DNA from: Gemmatimonadota bacterium
GTDB taxonomy: Bacteria > Gemmatimonadota > Gemmatimonadetes > Gemmatimonadales > GWC2-71-9
DNA: 64,000 nt
Reading direction: 5' to 3'
Assembly: GCA_009692115.1 (NCBI GenBank)
Contig: SHZU01000010.1
Span: 1-64,000 of the forward strand
Shown here piece after piece: positions 36,101-46,011 of this stretch. Numbering within the stretch: position 1 is the first letter of the stretch; each line of letters opens with the position of its first letter. The notes under the pieces were generated by a model. That model saw only the letters and a program-made list of their open reading frames with translations, was not told the origin of the DNA and searched no databases. Made by a program: the position numbers and the translations under genes.

Positions 36101-36898
36101 CTACTTGGAAACCGCCGAATCGCCGGCCGCCACGGGCTGCTCCGGGCAGAGACGCCGGGGCCCCTGCCCAACCGAAAAACTCTGGGCGATGTAGCCGCAG
36201 GTTTCTTTAATGTCCTCTTGGTAGCCGAGGGCGATGTACGACTGGACCAATTTTTCCAGTGCCTCCGGCACGACGGTGGCCCGAGGGTACTGCAGCACTA
36301 GGGATCGAAGAATGAGGATGGCCGACTCGTAGGCTTTGAATTTATAGTAAAACAAGGCGCTGGAGAATTCTTTCCGCGCGAACTGGTCGTTGAGTTCTCT
36401 GACTTTGGCGTCGGCCCGTTTGGCTGCCGCGGTGGTTGGATACCGGCTTTGGACCTCTTGGTAGACGCCGAGGGCCGTTTGTCCGTAGGTCGGATCGAGC
36501 TCGGGCCGTTTCCAGAGGGCGGCGTACGCATCGGCGGCCCGAAGAAGCGCATCGGGCGCCATGGAATCGTCGGGCGCTTCGTCGGACAGACGGCGGAACT
36601 GACGAACCGCGTCGAGTTCATTCCCCAACGCCATTTCGATCTCGCCCTTGTAGAAGTTCAGGCGAGCAATCCGCGGGTCGGCCACCGGCATAGCAGTGCC
36701 CAGGCGGGCAAAGACCTGGTTGGCCTGATTCCATTGCCCGGCATTAAACGCCCGTTGCCCCACTTGCCACAGGGAGTCGATCGTCCTCGGCGAATTAGAT
36801 ACCACCGCGGAGGGCGCGGCCTTCGGCTTGCCCTTGAACGGCCAACACCCGGTCAGGGCCACGACGGCTCCGACCGCGACTAACGTCCTGGATCTCAT
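36101..36898 (-). CDS. bamD: BamD, outer-membrane assembly lipoprotein
   Basis: A 265-residue lipoprotein with lipobox LTGC (Cys18) and about five TPR repeats (IDSLWQVGQRAFNAGQWNQ, ARLNFYKGEIEMALGN, SMAPDALLRAADAY, FSSALFYYKFKAYESAIL, VPEALEKLVQSYIALGYQE). This is the BamD pattern, a subunit that helps BamA insert beta barrels. The C-terminal tail after about 240 is specific to this organism. It shares ATGA with the lipoprotein gene upstream. Confidence 0.88.
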   Translation of the reverse strand: MRSRTLVAVGAVVALTGCWPFKGKPKAAPSAVVSNSPRTIDSLWQVGQRAFNAGQWNQANQVFARLGTAMPVADPRIARLNFYKGEIEMALGNELDAVRQFRRLSDEAPDDSMAPDALLRAADAYAALWKRPELDPTYGQTALGVYQEVQSRYPTTAAAKRADAKVRELNDQFARKEFSSALFYYKFKAYESAILILRSLVLQYPRATVVPEALEKLVQSYIALGYQEDIKETCGYIAQSFSVGQGPRRLCPEQPVAAGDSAVSK

Positions 36899-37806
36899 TC
36901 GCCACCATCAGCCGGCGGTTCCGTCGAGACGGCCCCCAGCCCGTTGAGCTTCGTCACGGCAACCTCGCGGAGACTGTCCGACACCCCGCCGGCCGCCAAC
37001 ACCGCCTGATACGCCACCGCCGCCCCGAGCGCGTCGCCCATGAGAATGCGGGCATCACCCAGCCCAATCTGGGCCCGAATGCCGCGAAGCGTTGCCGCTT
37101 CGAAGCCCAGAACCAGATCAAACCACCGTTCAGCTACCCGCCCGTTCTGGACCGAGAGGGCGTCGTGCCCCAGCAACAAGGCGCATTCCGCCAACCCCGA
37201 CCGAGCCCCGCCTTTGAGACGCCCATCGGTCGTTCGACGGAGCAAGGTGCGATAGCTTCCCGCGGCATCCTCGCACGCCACCGTGGCCCGTTGGGCGTCC
37301 GCGAGCCTCAAGAGCAAGGAGTCAATTCCCCGAACGGTTCCGGTCGCGGCGAGCGCCGCCGGAATCAGGCCGAGCGCATCGGACAACTCCATGTCGTCCG
37401 CCAACGAAGCCCGGGCCAACCGGCCCAGCGGTCGGCCGGGTGCCAGAGAACGAATCGCCAGGACCGCCTTGGTCACGGCGGCCTGTCCGCTGATGCCGGC
37501 CCGATCGGCCGCCCGGGCGACCCGATCCAGCCCGACCACCGCTTCCATCAACCGGGTGGGATCCTCGCGAGCGAGTTCGGAGTAGGCCGTGGCGGCCGCC
37601 CCAAAATCTTCAGCCTTGACCGCCGCCGCTCCGGCTTTGGCCCAAACCCGGCTCCGAGCCCCGCTTCGTTGAGCCGCCTGGTACTCACTCAGCGCCTTGG
37701 GAAACCGCCCCGACCGATACGCCTCGTCGCCCAGCCGCTCGTGATCCGCAGCCGGTGCCGAGCAGGCGACCCCCAGCCCCGCCACCAGGACGAACCAGCG
37801 GGTCAT
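36895..37806 (-). CDS. TPR-like lipoprotein of unknown function
   Basis: A 303-residue protein from the ATG at 37806. The signal peptide ends in lipobox GVAC (Cys15). The mature part is helical repeats (HERLGDEAYRSGRFPKALSEY, WAKAGAAAVKAEDFGAAATAY, and more). It overlaps both neighbours by ATGA, forming TPR-TPR-bamD. I do not recognise a defined family. Position suggests a partner of the Bam machinery or another envelope scaffold; this is inference. Confidence 0.7.
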   Translation of the reverse strand: MTRWFVLVAGLGVACSAPAADHERLGDEAYRSGRFPKALSEYQAAQRSGARSRVWAKAGAAAVKAEDFGAAATAYSELAREDPTRLMEAVVGLDRVARAADRAGISGQAAVTKAVLAIRSLAPGRPLGRLARASLADDMELSDALGLIPAALAATGTVRGIDSLLLRLADAQRATVACEDAAGSYRTLLRRTTDGRLKGGARSGLAECALLLGHDALSVQNGRVAERWFDLVLGFEAATLRGIRAQIGLGDARILMGDALGAAVAYQAVLAAGGVSDSLREVAVTKLNGLGAVSTEPPADGGE

Positions 37807-38510
37807 GAACCGAGCCGCTTTGCCATCGCGAGGTAGGCCCCGACCCGCGCATTGCCCGGCCGCTGGCGAAGGCAATCGGCCCAGATCTCCTGAGCGCCGG
37901 TAGCGTCCCCCGACAGATAGTGCGCCAAACCAAGGGTCGCGGCCGCGTCGCCGAACATCGGCTGAGCCGCGACGATTCGTTCCAGTTCCTCTCGGGCTTC
38001 GAGCGGCCGGCCCGCCTCGAGAAGCAACCAAGCCAATCGGTATCGCAGGTCGTGAAAATCAGGGCCGAGGCCGACGGCTCGCTGATATTCGTGGATCGAT
38101 TCCGCGGCCGCCCCAATTTCGGCGTAGGCATCGCCCAGTTCGGCGTGGAGGTTTGCCAATCGCGACGCCACCGGCCGCGAAAACCCGCCGGGCCCCGTCT
38201 GCCCGAGAGCGGCCGCCTGCTGAAATGAAGCGTCAGCCTCGGCCGAGCGACCCAACTCGGCCAGAATGACCCCGCGGTGGATCTGAGCGTCGATGTACCG
38301 CGCATTCACCACCAGACTGCGGTCGAACTCTTCCGACGCTTTTTCAGGCTGACCCAGCAACGACAGGCACAACCCCCGCGGATGGTAGACATCGGCAAAC
38401 CGCCGTCCCGACTCGAGAATCTCATCGAGGAGGTGGACGGCCCCGTAGTGGTCCTGAACGGCGAACCGTTCATGGGCCTGCTGGAGAAAATGCTCGGTGC
38501 TGACTCGCAT
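37803..38510 (-). CDS. TPR-repeat protein of unknown function
   Basis: A 235-residue protein made almost wholly of tetratricopeptide repeats (for example YIDAQIHRGVILAELGRSAEA, SRLANLHAELGDAYAEIGAA, HDLRYRLAWLLLEAGRPLEA, AATLGLAHYLSGDATGA). No signal peptide or membrane segment is seen, so it is probably cytoplasmic. It is the first gene of the bamD-nadD-secA operon and is coupled (ATGA) to the lipoprotein after it. The 165 bases upstream of it hold no gene I can support. Confidence 0.72.
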   Translation of the reverse strand: MRVSTEHFLQQAHERFAVQDHYGAVHLLDEILESGRRFADVYHPRGLCLSLLGQPEKASEEFDRSLVVNARYIDAQIHRGVILAELGRSAEADASFQQAAALGQTGPGGFSRPVASRLANLHAELGDAYAEIGAAAESIHEYQRAVGLGPDFHDLRYRLAWLLLEAGRPLEAREELERIVAAQPMFGDAAATLGLAHYLSGDATGAQEIWADCLRQRPGNARVGAYLAMAKRLGS

Positions 38511-38675
38511 GGCCGATTGGTTGCCGATCCCGAACGTTCACTGACGCAATGCGACACCCCCGTCGATGAACCACCCGACGCGAGGGTCGCAACCAGGTCC
38601 CGGGGTGGGTTGAAAAGCTCCCTCCGGGAAACGGGTAAGATAGCGTGGTCGGCGGATTTGCGCGGCCCGAATGGA

Positions 38676-39608
38676 CTATCGGATGGCCCTTTGGAAGTAC
38701 GGGATCGTGCGCTCAAGTCCGGTCCGAAGATCAACCGAAGCCGACCAGCCCAAGACCTCCTTGGCAATGCGGATATCCGGTTGCCGGGCCTTAGGATCGT
38801 CCACCGGAAGGGGCTCCCGTTGGATGTTCACCGCGGTGCCCACCATCTCCCGGACCAGTTCGGCCAACTGGGCAACCGTGAATTCGACGGGATTCCCGAT
38901 GTTGGTCGGGTCGACCAGGCCGGAGTGAAAGAGCCGGTAAATCCCATCGACCAGATCGGAGACGTAGCAGAACGACCGAGACTGGCTGCCGTCGCCATAG
39001 ATCGTCAGTGGCTGGCCACGGAGGGCCTGGACAATGAAATTCGACACCACCCGGCCGTCGGCCGGCCGCATTCTCGGGCCGTAGGTATTGAAGATCCGGA
39101 CGATGCGGGTTTCGAGGCCATGATAGCGGTGGTAGGCCATGGTCATAGCCTCCGCAAACCGCTTGGCCTCGTCGTACACCCCGCGGGGTCCGACCGGGTT
39201 CACGTGCCCCCAGTAGCTCTCGGGCTGAGGATGAACCTGGGGATCGCCGTACACCTCGGAGGTCGAGGCCAGGAGGAACCGGGCGCCCTTGGCCTTGGCG
39301 AGGCCGAGCGCGTTGTGGGTGCCGATGGACCCGACCTTGAGCGTCTGAATTGGGTAGCGGAGGTAGTCGATCGGGCTAGCGGGCGAGGCGAAATGGAGCA
39401 CTCCATCGAGGGGCCCGTCAATGGCAACGAATTTCGAAACATCGTGTTCGACGAACTCGAAATTGGGGTTCCCCTCCAGGTGCGAGAGGTTGGAACCGCT
39501 TCCGGTAATGAAGTTGTCGATCCCGATGACCTGGTGTCCCTCAGCGAGAAACCGGTCGGTGAGATGCGAGCCCAGGAACCCGGCGGCACCAGTGATCACC
39601 AGTCTCAT
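38676..39608 (-). CDS. uxs: UDP-glucuronate decarboxylase (UDP-xylose synthase)
   Basis: A 310-residue short-chain dehydrogenase-like enzyme. The start at the ATG at 39608 overlaps ugd (ATGA). The Rossmann motif GAAGFLGSH, catalytic STSEVYGDP and YDEAKRFAE (YxxxK), plus the UXS-type [16 protein letters not shown] and [12 protein letters not shown], are present. It should turn UDP-glucuronate, made by the adjacent Ugd, into UDP-xylose. A dTDP-glucose dehydratase is the main alternative but fits the sequence and context less well. Confidence 0.9.
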   Translation of the reverse strand: MRLVITGAAGFLGSHLTDRFLAEGHQVIGIDNFITGSGSNLSHLEGNPNFEFVEHDVSKFVAIDGPLDGVLHFASPASPIDYLRYPIQTLKVGSIGTHNALGLAKAKGARFLLASTSEVYGDPQVHPQPESYWGHVNPVGPRGVYDEAKRFAEAMTMAYHRYHGLETRIVRIFNTYGPRMRPADGRVVSNFIVQALRGQPLTIYGDGSQSRSFCYVSDLVDGIYRLFHSGLVDPTNIGNPVEFTVAQLAELVREMVGTAVNIQREPLPVDDPKARQPDIRIAKEVLGWSASVDLRTGLERTIPYFQRAIR

Positions 39609-40909
39609 AGTGACACCCTCCCGATGCTTAAGTAACGGAATCCGGCGCGCCGCATCCGGGCGGGATCGAACAGATTCCGGCCGTCGATCACGATCGGAGC
39701 CCGGAGCCCCGCCTTCACCCGCTCGAGGTCCGGATTCCGATAGACCAACCATTCCGTGACGATCACCAAGGCGTCAGCGCCCTCGATCGCCTCGTACGGG
39801 TCGGCCGCGTACCGGATCCGATCACCGAAGACGGCCCGGGCCGAGTCAGTGGCCTTGGGATCGTGGGCCACGACCTTCCCGCCGGCGGCCAACACGCCCT
39901 CCACCAGCGGAATCGACGGGCTTTCCCGCATGTCGTCGGTCTCAGGCTTGAAGGCCAGGCCCCAGACCGCGATCTGGCGACCCCGAAGATCTCCAAGGGC
40001 GTGGGTCAGTTTTGCGAGCAGAACCAACTTCTGGCGCTCGTTAACCGCGTCGACCGACTCCCAGAGGTCCGAGGGGATGGCCAGTCCCTTGGCGGTGCGG
40101 ATCAGCGCCTTCACATCCTTCGGGAAGCAGGAGCCGCCGTATCCCGGACCTGGGAACAGGAACGCCTGACCGATTCTCCGGTCGGTTCCAATACCCTTCC
40201 GGACCGCTCCCACATCGGCGCCAACCTGTTCGCAGAGCTGGGCGATTTGGTTCATGAACGAGATCCGGGTGGCCAACATCGCGTTGGCCGTGTACTTCGT
40301 CACTTCCGCCGAGGGAATATCCATGAACAACACCGGATTTCCGGTGCGAAGAAACGGCGCGTACAGCTGTTCGAGGGTCTCTTCTGCCTCAGGGGAGTCA
40401 ACCCCAACCACCACCCGGTCCGGCTTCATGAAGTCATCGATCGCGGCCCCTTCCTTGAGGAACTCAGGATTGGAGGCCATGAAAAAGGGGCCGACGGCCT
40501 CCTCCCGCACGGCAGCCCGAACGGCCTCAGCCGTCCCAACCGGCACGGTCGACTTGGTGACGATCACTTTCGGCTCGTTGAGGTTCCGCCCGATGGTCTT
40601 GGCCACCGCCAGTACGTGGCGGAGGTCAGCCGACCCATCCTCATCGGCCGACGTTCCGACCGCGATGAACACAACCTTCCCGTGCCGAACCGCCGCCCCG
40701 ATGTCGGTCGTGAATGCCAGCCGACCCTCGGCTTGGTTCCGGACCACCATCGACTCGAGCCCCGGCTCATAGATCGGAATCTCGTTGCGTTTGAGCCGCT
40801 CGATCTTGGTGGCGTCCACGTCGGCGCAGACCACCTCATTGCCGGTCTCGGCCAAGCAGGCACCGGCCACGAGCCCGACATAGCCCGACCCGATAATCGT
40901 GACTCGCAT
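39605..40909 (-). CDS. ugd: UDP-glucose 6-dehydrogenase
   Basis: A 434-residue dehydrogenase that oxidises UDP-glucose to UDP-glucuronate using NAD. The N-terminal NAD motif is [21 protein letters not shown]. The catalytic Cys lies in [17 protein letters not shown], and the C-terminal UDP-binding part has [11 protein letters not shown]. It is followed by uxs (ATGA) and preceded, one base away, by the WbpA-like gene. The two dehydrogenases use different sugars: this one is of the glucose class. Confidence 0.94.
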   Translation of the reverse strand: MRVTIIGSGYVGLVAGACLAETGNEVVCADVDATKIERLKRNEIPIYEPGLESMVVRNQAEGRLAFTTDIGAAVRHGKVVFIAVGTSADEDGSADLRHVLAVAKTIGRNLNEPKVIVTKSTVPVGTAEAVRAAVREEAVGPFFMASNPEFLKEGAAIDDFMKPDRVVVGVDSPEAEETLEQLYAPFLRTGNPVLFMDIPSAEVTKYTANAMLATRISFMNQIAQLCEQVGADVGAVRKGIGTDRRIGQAFLFPGPGYGGSCFPKDVKALIRTAKGLAIPSDLWESVDAVNERQKLVLLAKLTHALGDLRGRQIAVWGLAFKPETDDMRESPSIPLVEGVLAAGGKVVAHDPKATDSARAVFGDRIRYAADPYEAIEGADALVIVTEWLVYRNPDLERVKAGLRAPIVIDGRNLFDPARMRRAGFRYLSIGRVSL

Positions 40910-40910
40910 C

Positions 40911-42203
40911 TTAGGTGGTCCAGGTTCGCTTGAGGGCGTTCCGGGTATCGACGACCAGCTTGGCGTGGGTGCGGACCATTTCGTAGTCGGTGGCCGAGTG
41001 ATCGGTCACAATCACCACCAAATCGGCCGCGGCCAACGTCTGCGGCGTCAGGGGTACCGAGGCCGCCTTATGGCCGTTCTCCTCGAACGTGGGCACAAAG
41101 GGATCATGATAGGTAACCTTCGCGCCGCGGCTCTCCAGCAACCGCATGATATCGAGCGCGGGACTCTCCCGCATATCCTCGATATCGCGCTTGTAGGCGA
41201 TGCCCAGGATCAGCACCGAGGCCCCTTTGACGGATTTCCCGGAGTCGTTCAGTGCCTCGCCGGCCTTCCCGACCCAGAACACCGGCATCTCGGTATTGAG
41301 CTCGCCGGCCAGATCGATGAACCGGGTCTTGTAGTTCAAGCCCCGCATCTTCCACGCGAGATAGTGGGGATCGATCGGAATGCAGTGCCCGCCCAGCCCG
41401 GGGCCCGGCAGGAATTTCATATAGCCGAACGGCTTCGTCGCCGCGGCCTCGATCACTTCCCAAACATCGACGCCCAGTTTGTCGCAGACGATCGCCATCT
41501 CGTTCGCCAACCCAATATTCACGCTCCGAAACGTGTTCTCGAGCAACTTCACCAACTCGGCGGCCTCCGTGGTCGTGACCGGCACCAAGGTGTCGATGGC
41601 CGGCTGATAGAGCGCCATCACCACCCGTCGGCAGTCATCGGTGATCCCGCCCACCACCTTGGGCGTGTTCTTGGTTTGGTAGACCGGATTGCCCGGATCG
41701 ACCCGTTCCGGGCTAAAGGCCAGAAAGAAGTCCTTGCCGACCTTGAGCCCTGTGCTCTCGAGTGCGGGAAGCATGATCTCCCGCGTGGTGCCCGGGTAGG
41801 TCGTACTCTCGAGGATGATGGCTTGGCCGGGACGGAGAACCTTCTTGATCGTCTCGGTGGCCGCGACGATGTAACTGACGTCGGGGTCTTTGAACTTCGA
41901 CAACGGCGTCGGGACGCAAATGGAGATCGCGTCGCACGCGGCCAGTGCGGATCCGTCGGTGGTTGCCGAGAACAGTCCCTTATCGACGACCGACTTGAGC
42001 TGGGCGTCCGAAATGTCTTTGACGTGGGAGGTCCGGGCATTCAATCCATCGACGACCCGTTGGCTGACATCAAAGCCCAAGACTTTGAACCCGGCGTTCC
42101 CGAGCTCCACCGCGAGCGGCAGCCCGACATAGCCGAGCCCGATGACGCCGAACAGCGCCTCGCGCCGCTCGGCCTTCTGAATCAGTTCTTTCGCCCAAGG
42201 CAT
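40911..42203 (-). CDS. wbpA: UDP-N-acetylglucosamine 6-dehydrogenase, WbpA-like
   Basis: A 430-residue UDP-sugar dehydrogenase. The N-terminus FGVIGLGYVGLPLAVELGNAGF and the Cys motif LPGPGLGGHCIPIDPHYLAWK mark the HexNAc-specific branch (GGHCIPxDP) rather than the glucose branch (GGSCFPKD). It should oxidise UDP-GlcNAc to UDP-GlcNAcA, the first step of the UDP-diacetamido-uronate pathway. wbpB, wbpE and wbpD homologues follow upstream on the same strand, which supports this substrate. The ManNAc-specific WecC is the alternative. Confidence 0.88.
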   Translation of the reverse strand: MPWAKELIQKAERREALFGVIGLGYVGLPLAVELGNAGFKVLGFDVSQRVVDGLNARTSHVKDISDAQLKSVVDKGLFSATTDGSALAACDAISICVPTPLSKFKDPDVSYIVAATETIKKVLRPGQAIILESTTYPGTTREIMLPALESTGLKVGKDFFLAFSPERVDPGNPVYQTKNTPKVVGGITDDCRRVVMALYQPAIDTLVPVTTTEAAELVKLLENTFRSVNIGLANEMAIVCDKLGVDVWEVIEAAATKPFGYMKFLPGPGLGGHCIPIDPHYLAWKMRGLNYKTRFIDLAGELNTEMPVFWVGKAGEALNDSGKSVKGASVLILGIAYKRDIEDMRESPALDIMRLLESRGAKVTYHDPFVPTFEENGHKAASVPLTPQTLAAADLVVIVTDHSATDYEMVRTHAKLVVDTRNALKRTWTT

Positions 42204-42206
42204 TGG

Positions 42207-43217
42207 TTACCCCTCCACAAGGACCGGCCGGCCGCCGTCCTGCAATGATCTGGTGGCGGCCTCCAGCACTTGGACGACCCTGAGGCCGTCCGTTGCTCCG
42301 GCCCGAGTGGCCCCCCCCCCTCGGGCCACGTTGACGAAATGCGCCAGCTCGAGCCCCAGGGGCTCAGCGTTCGGCACCTTCGGAATCAGAATGTCTCCCT
42401 CTCGCACGGCCAAACTCTCGCCATACGAGCCATACTCCGGTGGCCGATCGACTCCCTTGTCGTAGAGCCGAAGCTTTTCGCGCGGGGCCATATCGTCGAA
42501 CACCGCCATTTGCTTCGACCCGACGACCGTGAGCTTCCGTTCCTTGTGGGGATCGAGCCACGACATATGGGCGTGGGCCACGACTCCCGACTTGAACCGC
42601 ATCACGAGGAAAACAACGTCTTCGATGCCCCGCTGCAAATACGAATGGCCCTGCGCCGACACCGACTCGGGCGCCTCGCCGAGCAGGTAGAGCGCCACCG
42701 AGATGTCGTGCGGCCCAAAACTCCAGAGCGCGTTCTCATCAGGCCGAACCTGACCGAGGTTCAGTCGCTGGGAATACAGGTAGTAGACATCCCCGAGAGC
42801 ACCGTCTCGAATCATGGAGCGAAGCCGGTCGATGACCGGGTGGAACTCCAGCAAGTGCCCCACCAACGCCGGCACCTTGCGACGCTCGCTCTCCTCGACA
42901 AGCGCCACGGCATCGGCCACGGTCAGCGCGAACGGTTTCTCGATCAAGACCGGCTTCCCTGCCTGGAGAGCCCGAAGCCCCAAGGCGGCATGGGTTCGCG
43001 CCGTCGTGGCCACGACCACCGCGTCAACCCGCTCCAACAGCGCGTCGACCGAATCGGTGACGAACACCCCGGGGAAGCCCTTGGCGATCCGATCCCGGGT
43101 CGCTGCCGACAGATCGCACACCGCAGTCAGATCGACGGCCGGCATGGCAGCCAGCGTCCGGACATGATTCCGGCCCCACGCCCCAGCGCCGATGACGCCG
43201 ACTCGAAGCGCGGTCAC
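42207..43217 (-). CDS. wbpB: Gfo/Idh/MocA oxidoreductase, WbpB-like
   Basis: A 336-residue NAD-dependent oxidoreductase. The start is the GTG at 43217 (GTGA overlap with the aminotransferase): VGVIGAGAWGRNHVRTLAAM with GxGxxG. EKPFALTVADA is the family catalytic EKP. In the Pseudomonas O5 pathway WbpB oxidises C3 of UDP-GlcNAcA, coupled to WbpE transamination. This order supports that role. The substrate is not provable from sequence alone. Confidence 0.86.
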   Translation of the reverse strand: MTALRVGVIGAGAWGRNHVRTLAAMPAVDLTAVCDLSAATRDRIAKGFPGVFVTDSVDALLERVDAVVVATTARTHAALGLRALQAGKPVLIEKPFALTVADAVALVEESERRKVPALVGHLLEFHPVIDRLRSMIRDGALGDVYYLYSQRLNLGQVRPDENALWSFGPHDISVALYLLGEAPESVSAQGHSYLQRGIEDVVFLVMRFKSGVVAHAHMSWLDPHKERKLTVVGSKQMAVFDDMAPREKLRLYDKGVDRPPEYGSYGESLAVREGDILIPKVPNAEPLGLELAHFVNVARGGGATRAGATDGLRVVQVLEAATRSLQDGGRPVLVEG

Positions 43218-44338
43218 TTGAAAAAGCCCGTCACGGCCGCTGCCACCCGGTCGACCTGGCCATCGGTCAATTCCGGGTACACCGGCAGCGAAAGTACCTC
43301 TTGCATCGCCCGCTCGGTCTCGGGCAATGAGCCAGCCCGGTATCCGAGCGCCGAAAAACAGGGTTGGAGGTGAAGTCCCACCGGGTAGTAGACTGCACAA
43401 CCGATGCCGTTGGCCTTCAAATGGGCCAGGAGAAGATCCCGTCGGGGTACCCGGATGGTGTATTGGTGAAAAATGTGTTCGTTCCCCGCGTCGACGGCCG
43501 GCGGCACGATCTCGGAATGCCCGGCGAATGCCTCGGAATATCGGGCAGCCCGGCCCCGGCGGCCCTCGCTCCAGCCCGCCAAATGAGGCAGCTTGGCCAA
43601 CAGCACCGCCGCCTGGAGCGTGTCGAGGCGGCTGTTCGTTCCCACTTCTTCATGGTGATACTGTTTGGCACCGCCGTGGAGGCGGAGCTTTCGGAGCCGG
43701 GCCGCCAGGTCATCCTGTTGGGTCACCATCATCCCGCCGTCCCCGAACCCGCCCAAATTCTTGCTGGGGAAGAACGACAGCGTGCCGCACCAGCCGAGTT
43801 CGCAGGCCATCCTCCAGGTGCCGTCAATCAGCCGGCGGGCCCCAATGGCTTGGGCCGCGTCCTCGATGACCGGGAGCCCATGCCGGCAGGCGATGTCGAG
43901 GATCGTGTCCATGGCGGCCATCTGGCCGAAGAGATGGACCACGATAATCGCCCGAGTACGCGGAGTGATTGCGGCCTCGATCGCAGCGGACGAGGCGCAG
44001 AACGTCTTGGGGTCGATGTCGACGAATACCGGGGTACCCCCGGCGTTGTGAATCGTGCCGGCCGTGGCGAAGAAGGTGAAGCTTGGGGCAATGACTTCGT
44101 CTCCCGGCACCAGATCGAGGGCCTTGAGCGGCAGCAGGATCGCATCGGTGCCGCTGGCGCAACCGATGCCGTGCTTGGCATGGCTCAACCCGGCCACCGC
44201 CGTTTCGAGCTCTCCGACCTCGCGACCCATGATGAACTCTTGACGCTCGACCACCGAGTTGATCGCTCGGGTCACGTCGGTCTTGATCGAGTCGTACTGG
44301 GCCTTGAGGTCAAGCAGGGGAACCGTCACGTCAGCCAT
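43214..44338 (-). CDS. wbpE: PLP-dependent sugar aminotransferase, WbpE-like
   Basis: A 374-residue DegT/DnrJ/EryC1 aminotransferase. PLP residues are visible: CASGTDAILLPL, ADxxQ-like VIEDAAQAIGAR, and the Schiff-base Lys in SFFPSKNLGGFGDGG. NSRLDTLQAAVLLAKL is typical. It should move an amino group from glutamate to C3 of the keto sugar made by WbpB. An ATG at 44347 (three residues longer) is an equal alternative. A likely promoter lies about 125 bases upstream. Confidence 0.9.
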   Translation of the reverse strand: MADVTVPLLDLKAQYDSIKTDVTRAINSVVERQEFIMGREVGELETAVAGLSHAKHGIGCASGTDAILLPLKALDLVPGDEVIAPSFTFFATAGTIHNAGGTPVFVDIDPKTFCASSAAIEAAITPRTRAIIVVHLFGQMAAMDTILDIACRHGLPVIEDAAQAIGARRLIDGTWRMACELGWCGTLSFFPSKNLGGFGDGGMMVTQQDDLAARLRKLRLHGGAKQYHHEEVGTNSRLDTLQAAVLLAKLPHLAGWSEGRRGRAARYSEAFAGHSEIVPPAVDAGNEHIFHQYTIRVPRRDLLLAHLKANGIGCAVYYPVGLHLQPCFSALGYRAGSLPETERAMQEVLSLPVYPELTDGQVDRVAAAVTGFFK

Positions 44339-44463
44339 CCTCGCCATTGAAATCCGAGCTGCCACCAGAGCAAGAACCAGGCGCTCCAACCGCCCCGCGG
44401 CCGGGGCGTAATTCATCTGCCGTTCCAGTCCGGGTCCAGCGCCGCAAGTCTTGTGTTGGCAGC

Positions 44464-44493
44464 AACTTAGACAGATCTACCCCGGCGAGTCAA
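44464..44493 (-). promoter_or_regulatory. Probable promoter for wbpE-wbpB-wbpA-ugd-uxs
   Basis: On the minus strand TTGACT (44488-44493) and TAAGTT (44464-44469) are 18 bases apart. The -35 element overlaps the wbpD stop codon. The leader to wbpE would be about 120 bases. The match is good for the -35 hexamer but the spacing is one base long. Confidence 0.45.
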
Positions 44494-45059
44494 CCCGGGC
44501 GGAGTACCCCGTGTTCCTCCTGGTACGAAGCCCCGCAACCGCGACATTGCGCCATTCCGTCCCGGACCGTCAGGCGAACGCCACACTGGCACATCCAACC
44601 GATCCGACGGGCCGGAACCCCCACCATGAGCCCGTAGGCCGGCACGTCGCCCCGGACCACGCTCCCGGCCCCGATGAAGGCATACTCTCCGATGACTCCG
44701 CCGCAGACGACCGTGGCGTTCGCCCCGATGGTTGCCCCCCGCTTGACCAGGGTCCGCTGGTACTCCGTCTTCCGGGAAACGTGGCTTCGCGGATTGAGCA
44801 CGTTCGTGAAGACACAGCTCGGACCGCAGAACACATCGTCCTCGAGCTCCACACCTTCGTAGATCGACACGTTGTTCTGAATCTTCACATTGTCGCCGAT
44901 CTTGGTACCGGGCATCACGACGACGTTCTGCCCCAAGTTGCATCGTTCGCCGATCACCGCACCGGGCATCACGTGACTGAAGTGCCACACCTTGGATCCC
45001 GTGCCAACCACGGCGCCGTCGTCGACGTAACTCGACTTGTGCACGAAATAGTCAGACAT
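44490..45059 (-). CDS. wbpD: Sugar N-acetyltransferase, WbpD-like (hexapeptide repeat)
   Basis: A 189-residue left-handed beta-helix acetyltransferase. Repeats such as [39 protein letters not shown] and [20 protein letters not shown] are clear. [20 protein letters not shown] is typical of WbpD. The C-terminus ends in a small Cys-rich ribbon (CQCGVRL then CRGCG). It should acetylate the C3 amine of UDP-GlcNAc(3NH2)A, finishing UDP-diacetamido-glucuronate. Its start overlaps murB by 8 bases. Confidence 0.88.
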   Translation of the reverse strand: MSDYFVHKSSYVDDGAVVGTGSKVWHFSHVMPGAVIGERCNLGQNVVVMPGTKIGDNVKIQNNVSIYEGVELEDDVFCGPSCVFTNVLNPRSHVSRKTEYQRTLVKRGATIGANATVVCGGVIGEYAFIGAGSVVRGDVPAYGLMVGVPARRIGWMCQCGVRLTVRDGMAQCRGCGASYQEEHGVLRPG

Positions 45060-46011
45060 TATTCCCCGCTCCCGTGAGATATTCACCCCGCGATCCGATC
45101 ATCTTGACCTCCGGCTCCAGCGTCACCCCAAACTGCTCCAGCACCCGAGTCCTGGCCATCGCGATCAACCGGCACACATCGGCGGCGGTCGCGGCCCCGG
45201 TATTCACGAAGTAGTTGGCGTGCATCGGCGAGACCTCGGCGCCACCGACCCTGGTGCCCTTGAGCCCGGCCGCCTCAATCAATTGGCCCGCCGTTCGGGC
45301 CCCACCAACGTCCGGTTCCGGATTCTTGAACACGCTGCCGCAACATGGCGAGTTGAACGGGGTGCCCTGCTGTCGCCACGCGAACAGTCTCGCGACCTCA
45401 CCGGCCAGGACCGACGGATCGCCGGCCTCGAGCCGCACGGTGGCCTCGAGCACCACCCAGCCATCGAGACCACTCCAACGATATCGGAATGGGATGTCCG
45501 AGCGGGAGAAGACCCGGGACTCGCCGCGGGGGTTCACCGCGACGACCGACTCAACCCGATCCGACCACTGCCCCCCGTGACAGCCGGCATTCATATAGAC
45601 GCCGCCGCCCACCGTGCCCGGTACGCCGACCATCATGTGGACCCCGGCCCATCCGGCCTGAGCCGTCTTCCGAGCGGCAATCGGCGCGGGAAGGCCCGCC
45701 CCAAACCGCCATCGATCGCCGGTCTGATCGATCCGGTCCACACCTTTGCCGAGCCGGAGCACCAAGGCATCCATGCCGTCGTCGGGGAGCAACACGTTGG
45801 AGCCGAACCCTAACGCAAACACCGGGACGCCCGCCTTGGCCGCGAACCGAATCGCGGCGGCGGCATCCTCCGGATCGGCGGGCAGGACAACCGTGGCGGG
45901 CCCGCCAATCCGGTAGGTAGAGTAGCGAGCCAAGCTGTCCTGCTCCCGAACCTCGCCCCGGATCGCCGCTCGTGCGGCGACGACGAGTTCGGGATCCCGG
46001 GCCGACGTCAC
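45052..46011 (-). CDS. murB: UDP-N-acetylenolpyruvoylglucosamine reductase
   Basis: A 319-residue FAD enzyme that makes UDP-MurNAc for peptidoglycan. Seen are [58 protein letters not shown], and the catalytic [20 protein letters not shown]. It shares ATGA with carB and overlaps wbpD by 8 bases. An essential wall enzyme is thus coupled to a sugar-modification gene. Usually murB lies in the division cluster; here it does not. Confidence 0.95.
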   Translation of the reverse strand: MTSARDPELVVAARAAIRGEVREQDSLARYSTYRIGGPATVVLPADPEDAAAAIRFAAKAGVPVFALGFGSNVLLPDDGMDALVLRLGKGVDRIDQTGDRWRFGAGLPAPIAARKTAQAGWAGVHMMVGVPGTVGGGVYMNAGCHGGQWSDRVESVVAVNPRGESRVFSRSDIPFRYRWSGLDGWVVLEATVRLEAGDPSVLAGEVARLFAWRQQGTPFNSPCCGSVFKNPEPDVGGARTAGQLIEAAGLKGTRVGGAEVSPMHANYFVNTGAATAADVCRLIAMARTRVLEQFGVTLEPEVKMIGSRGEYLTGAGNNV

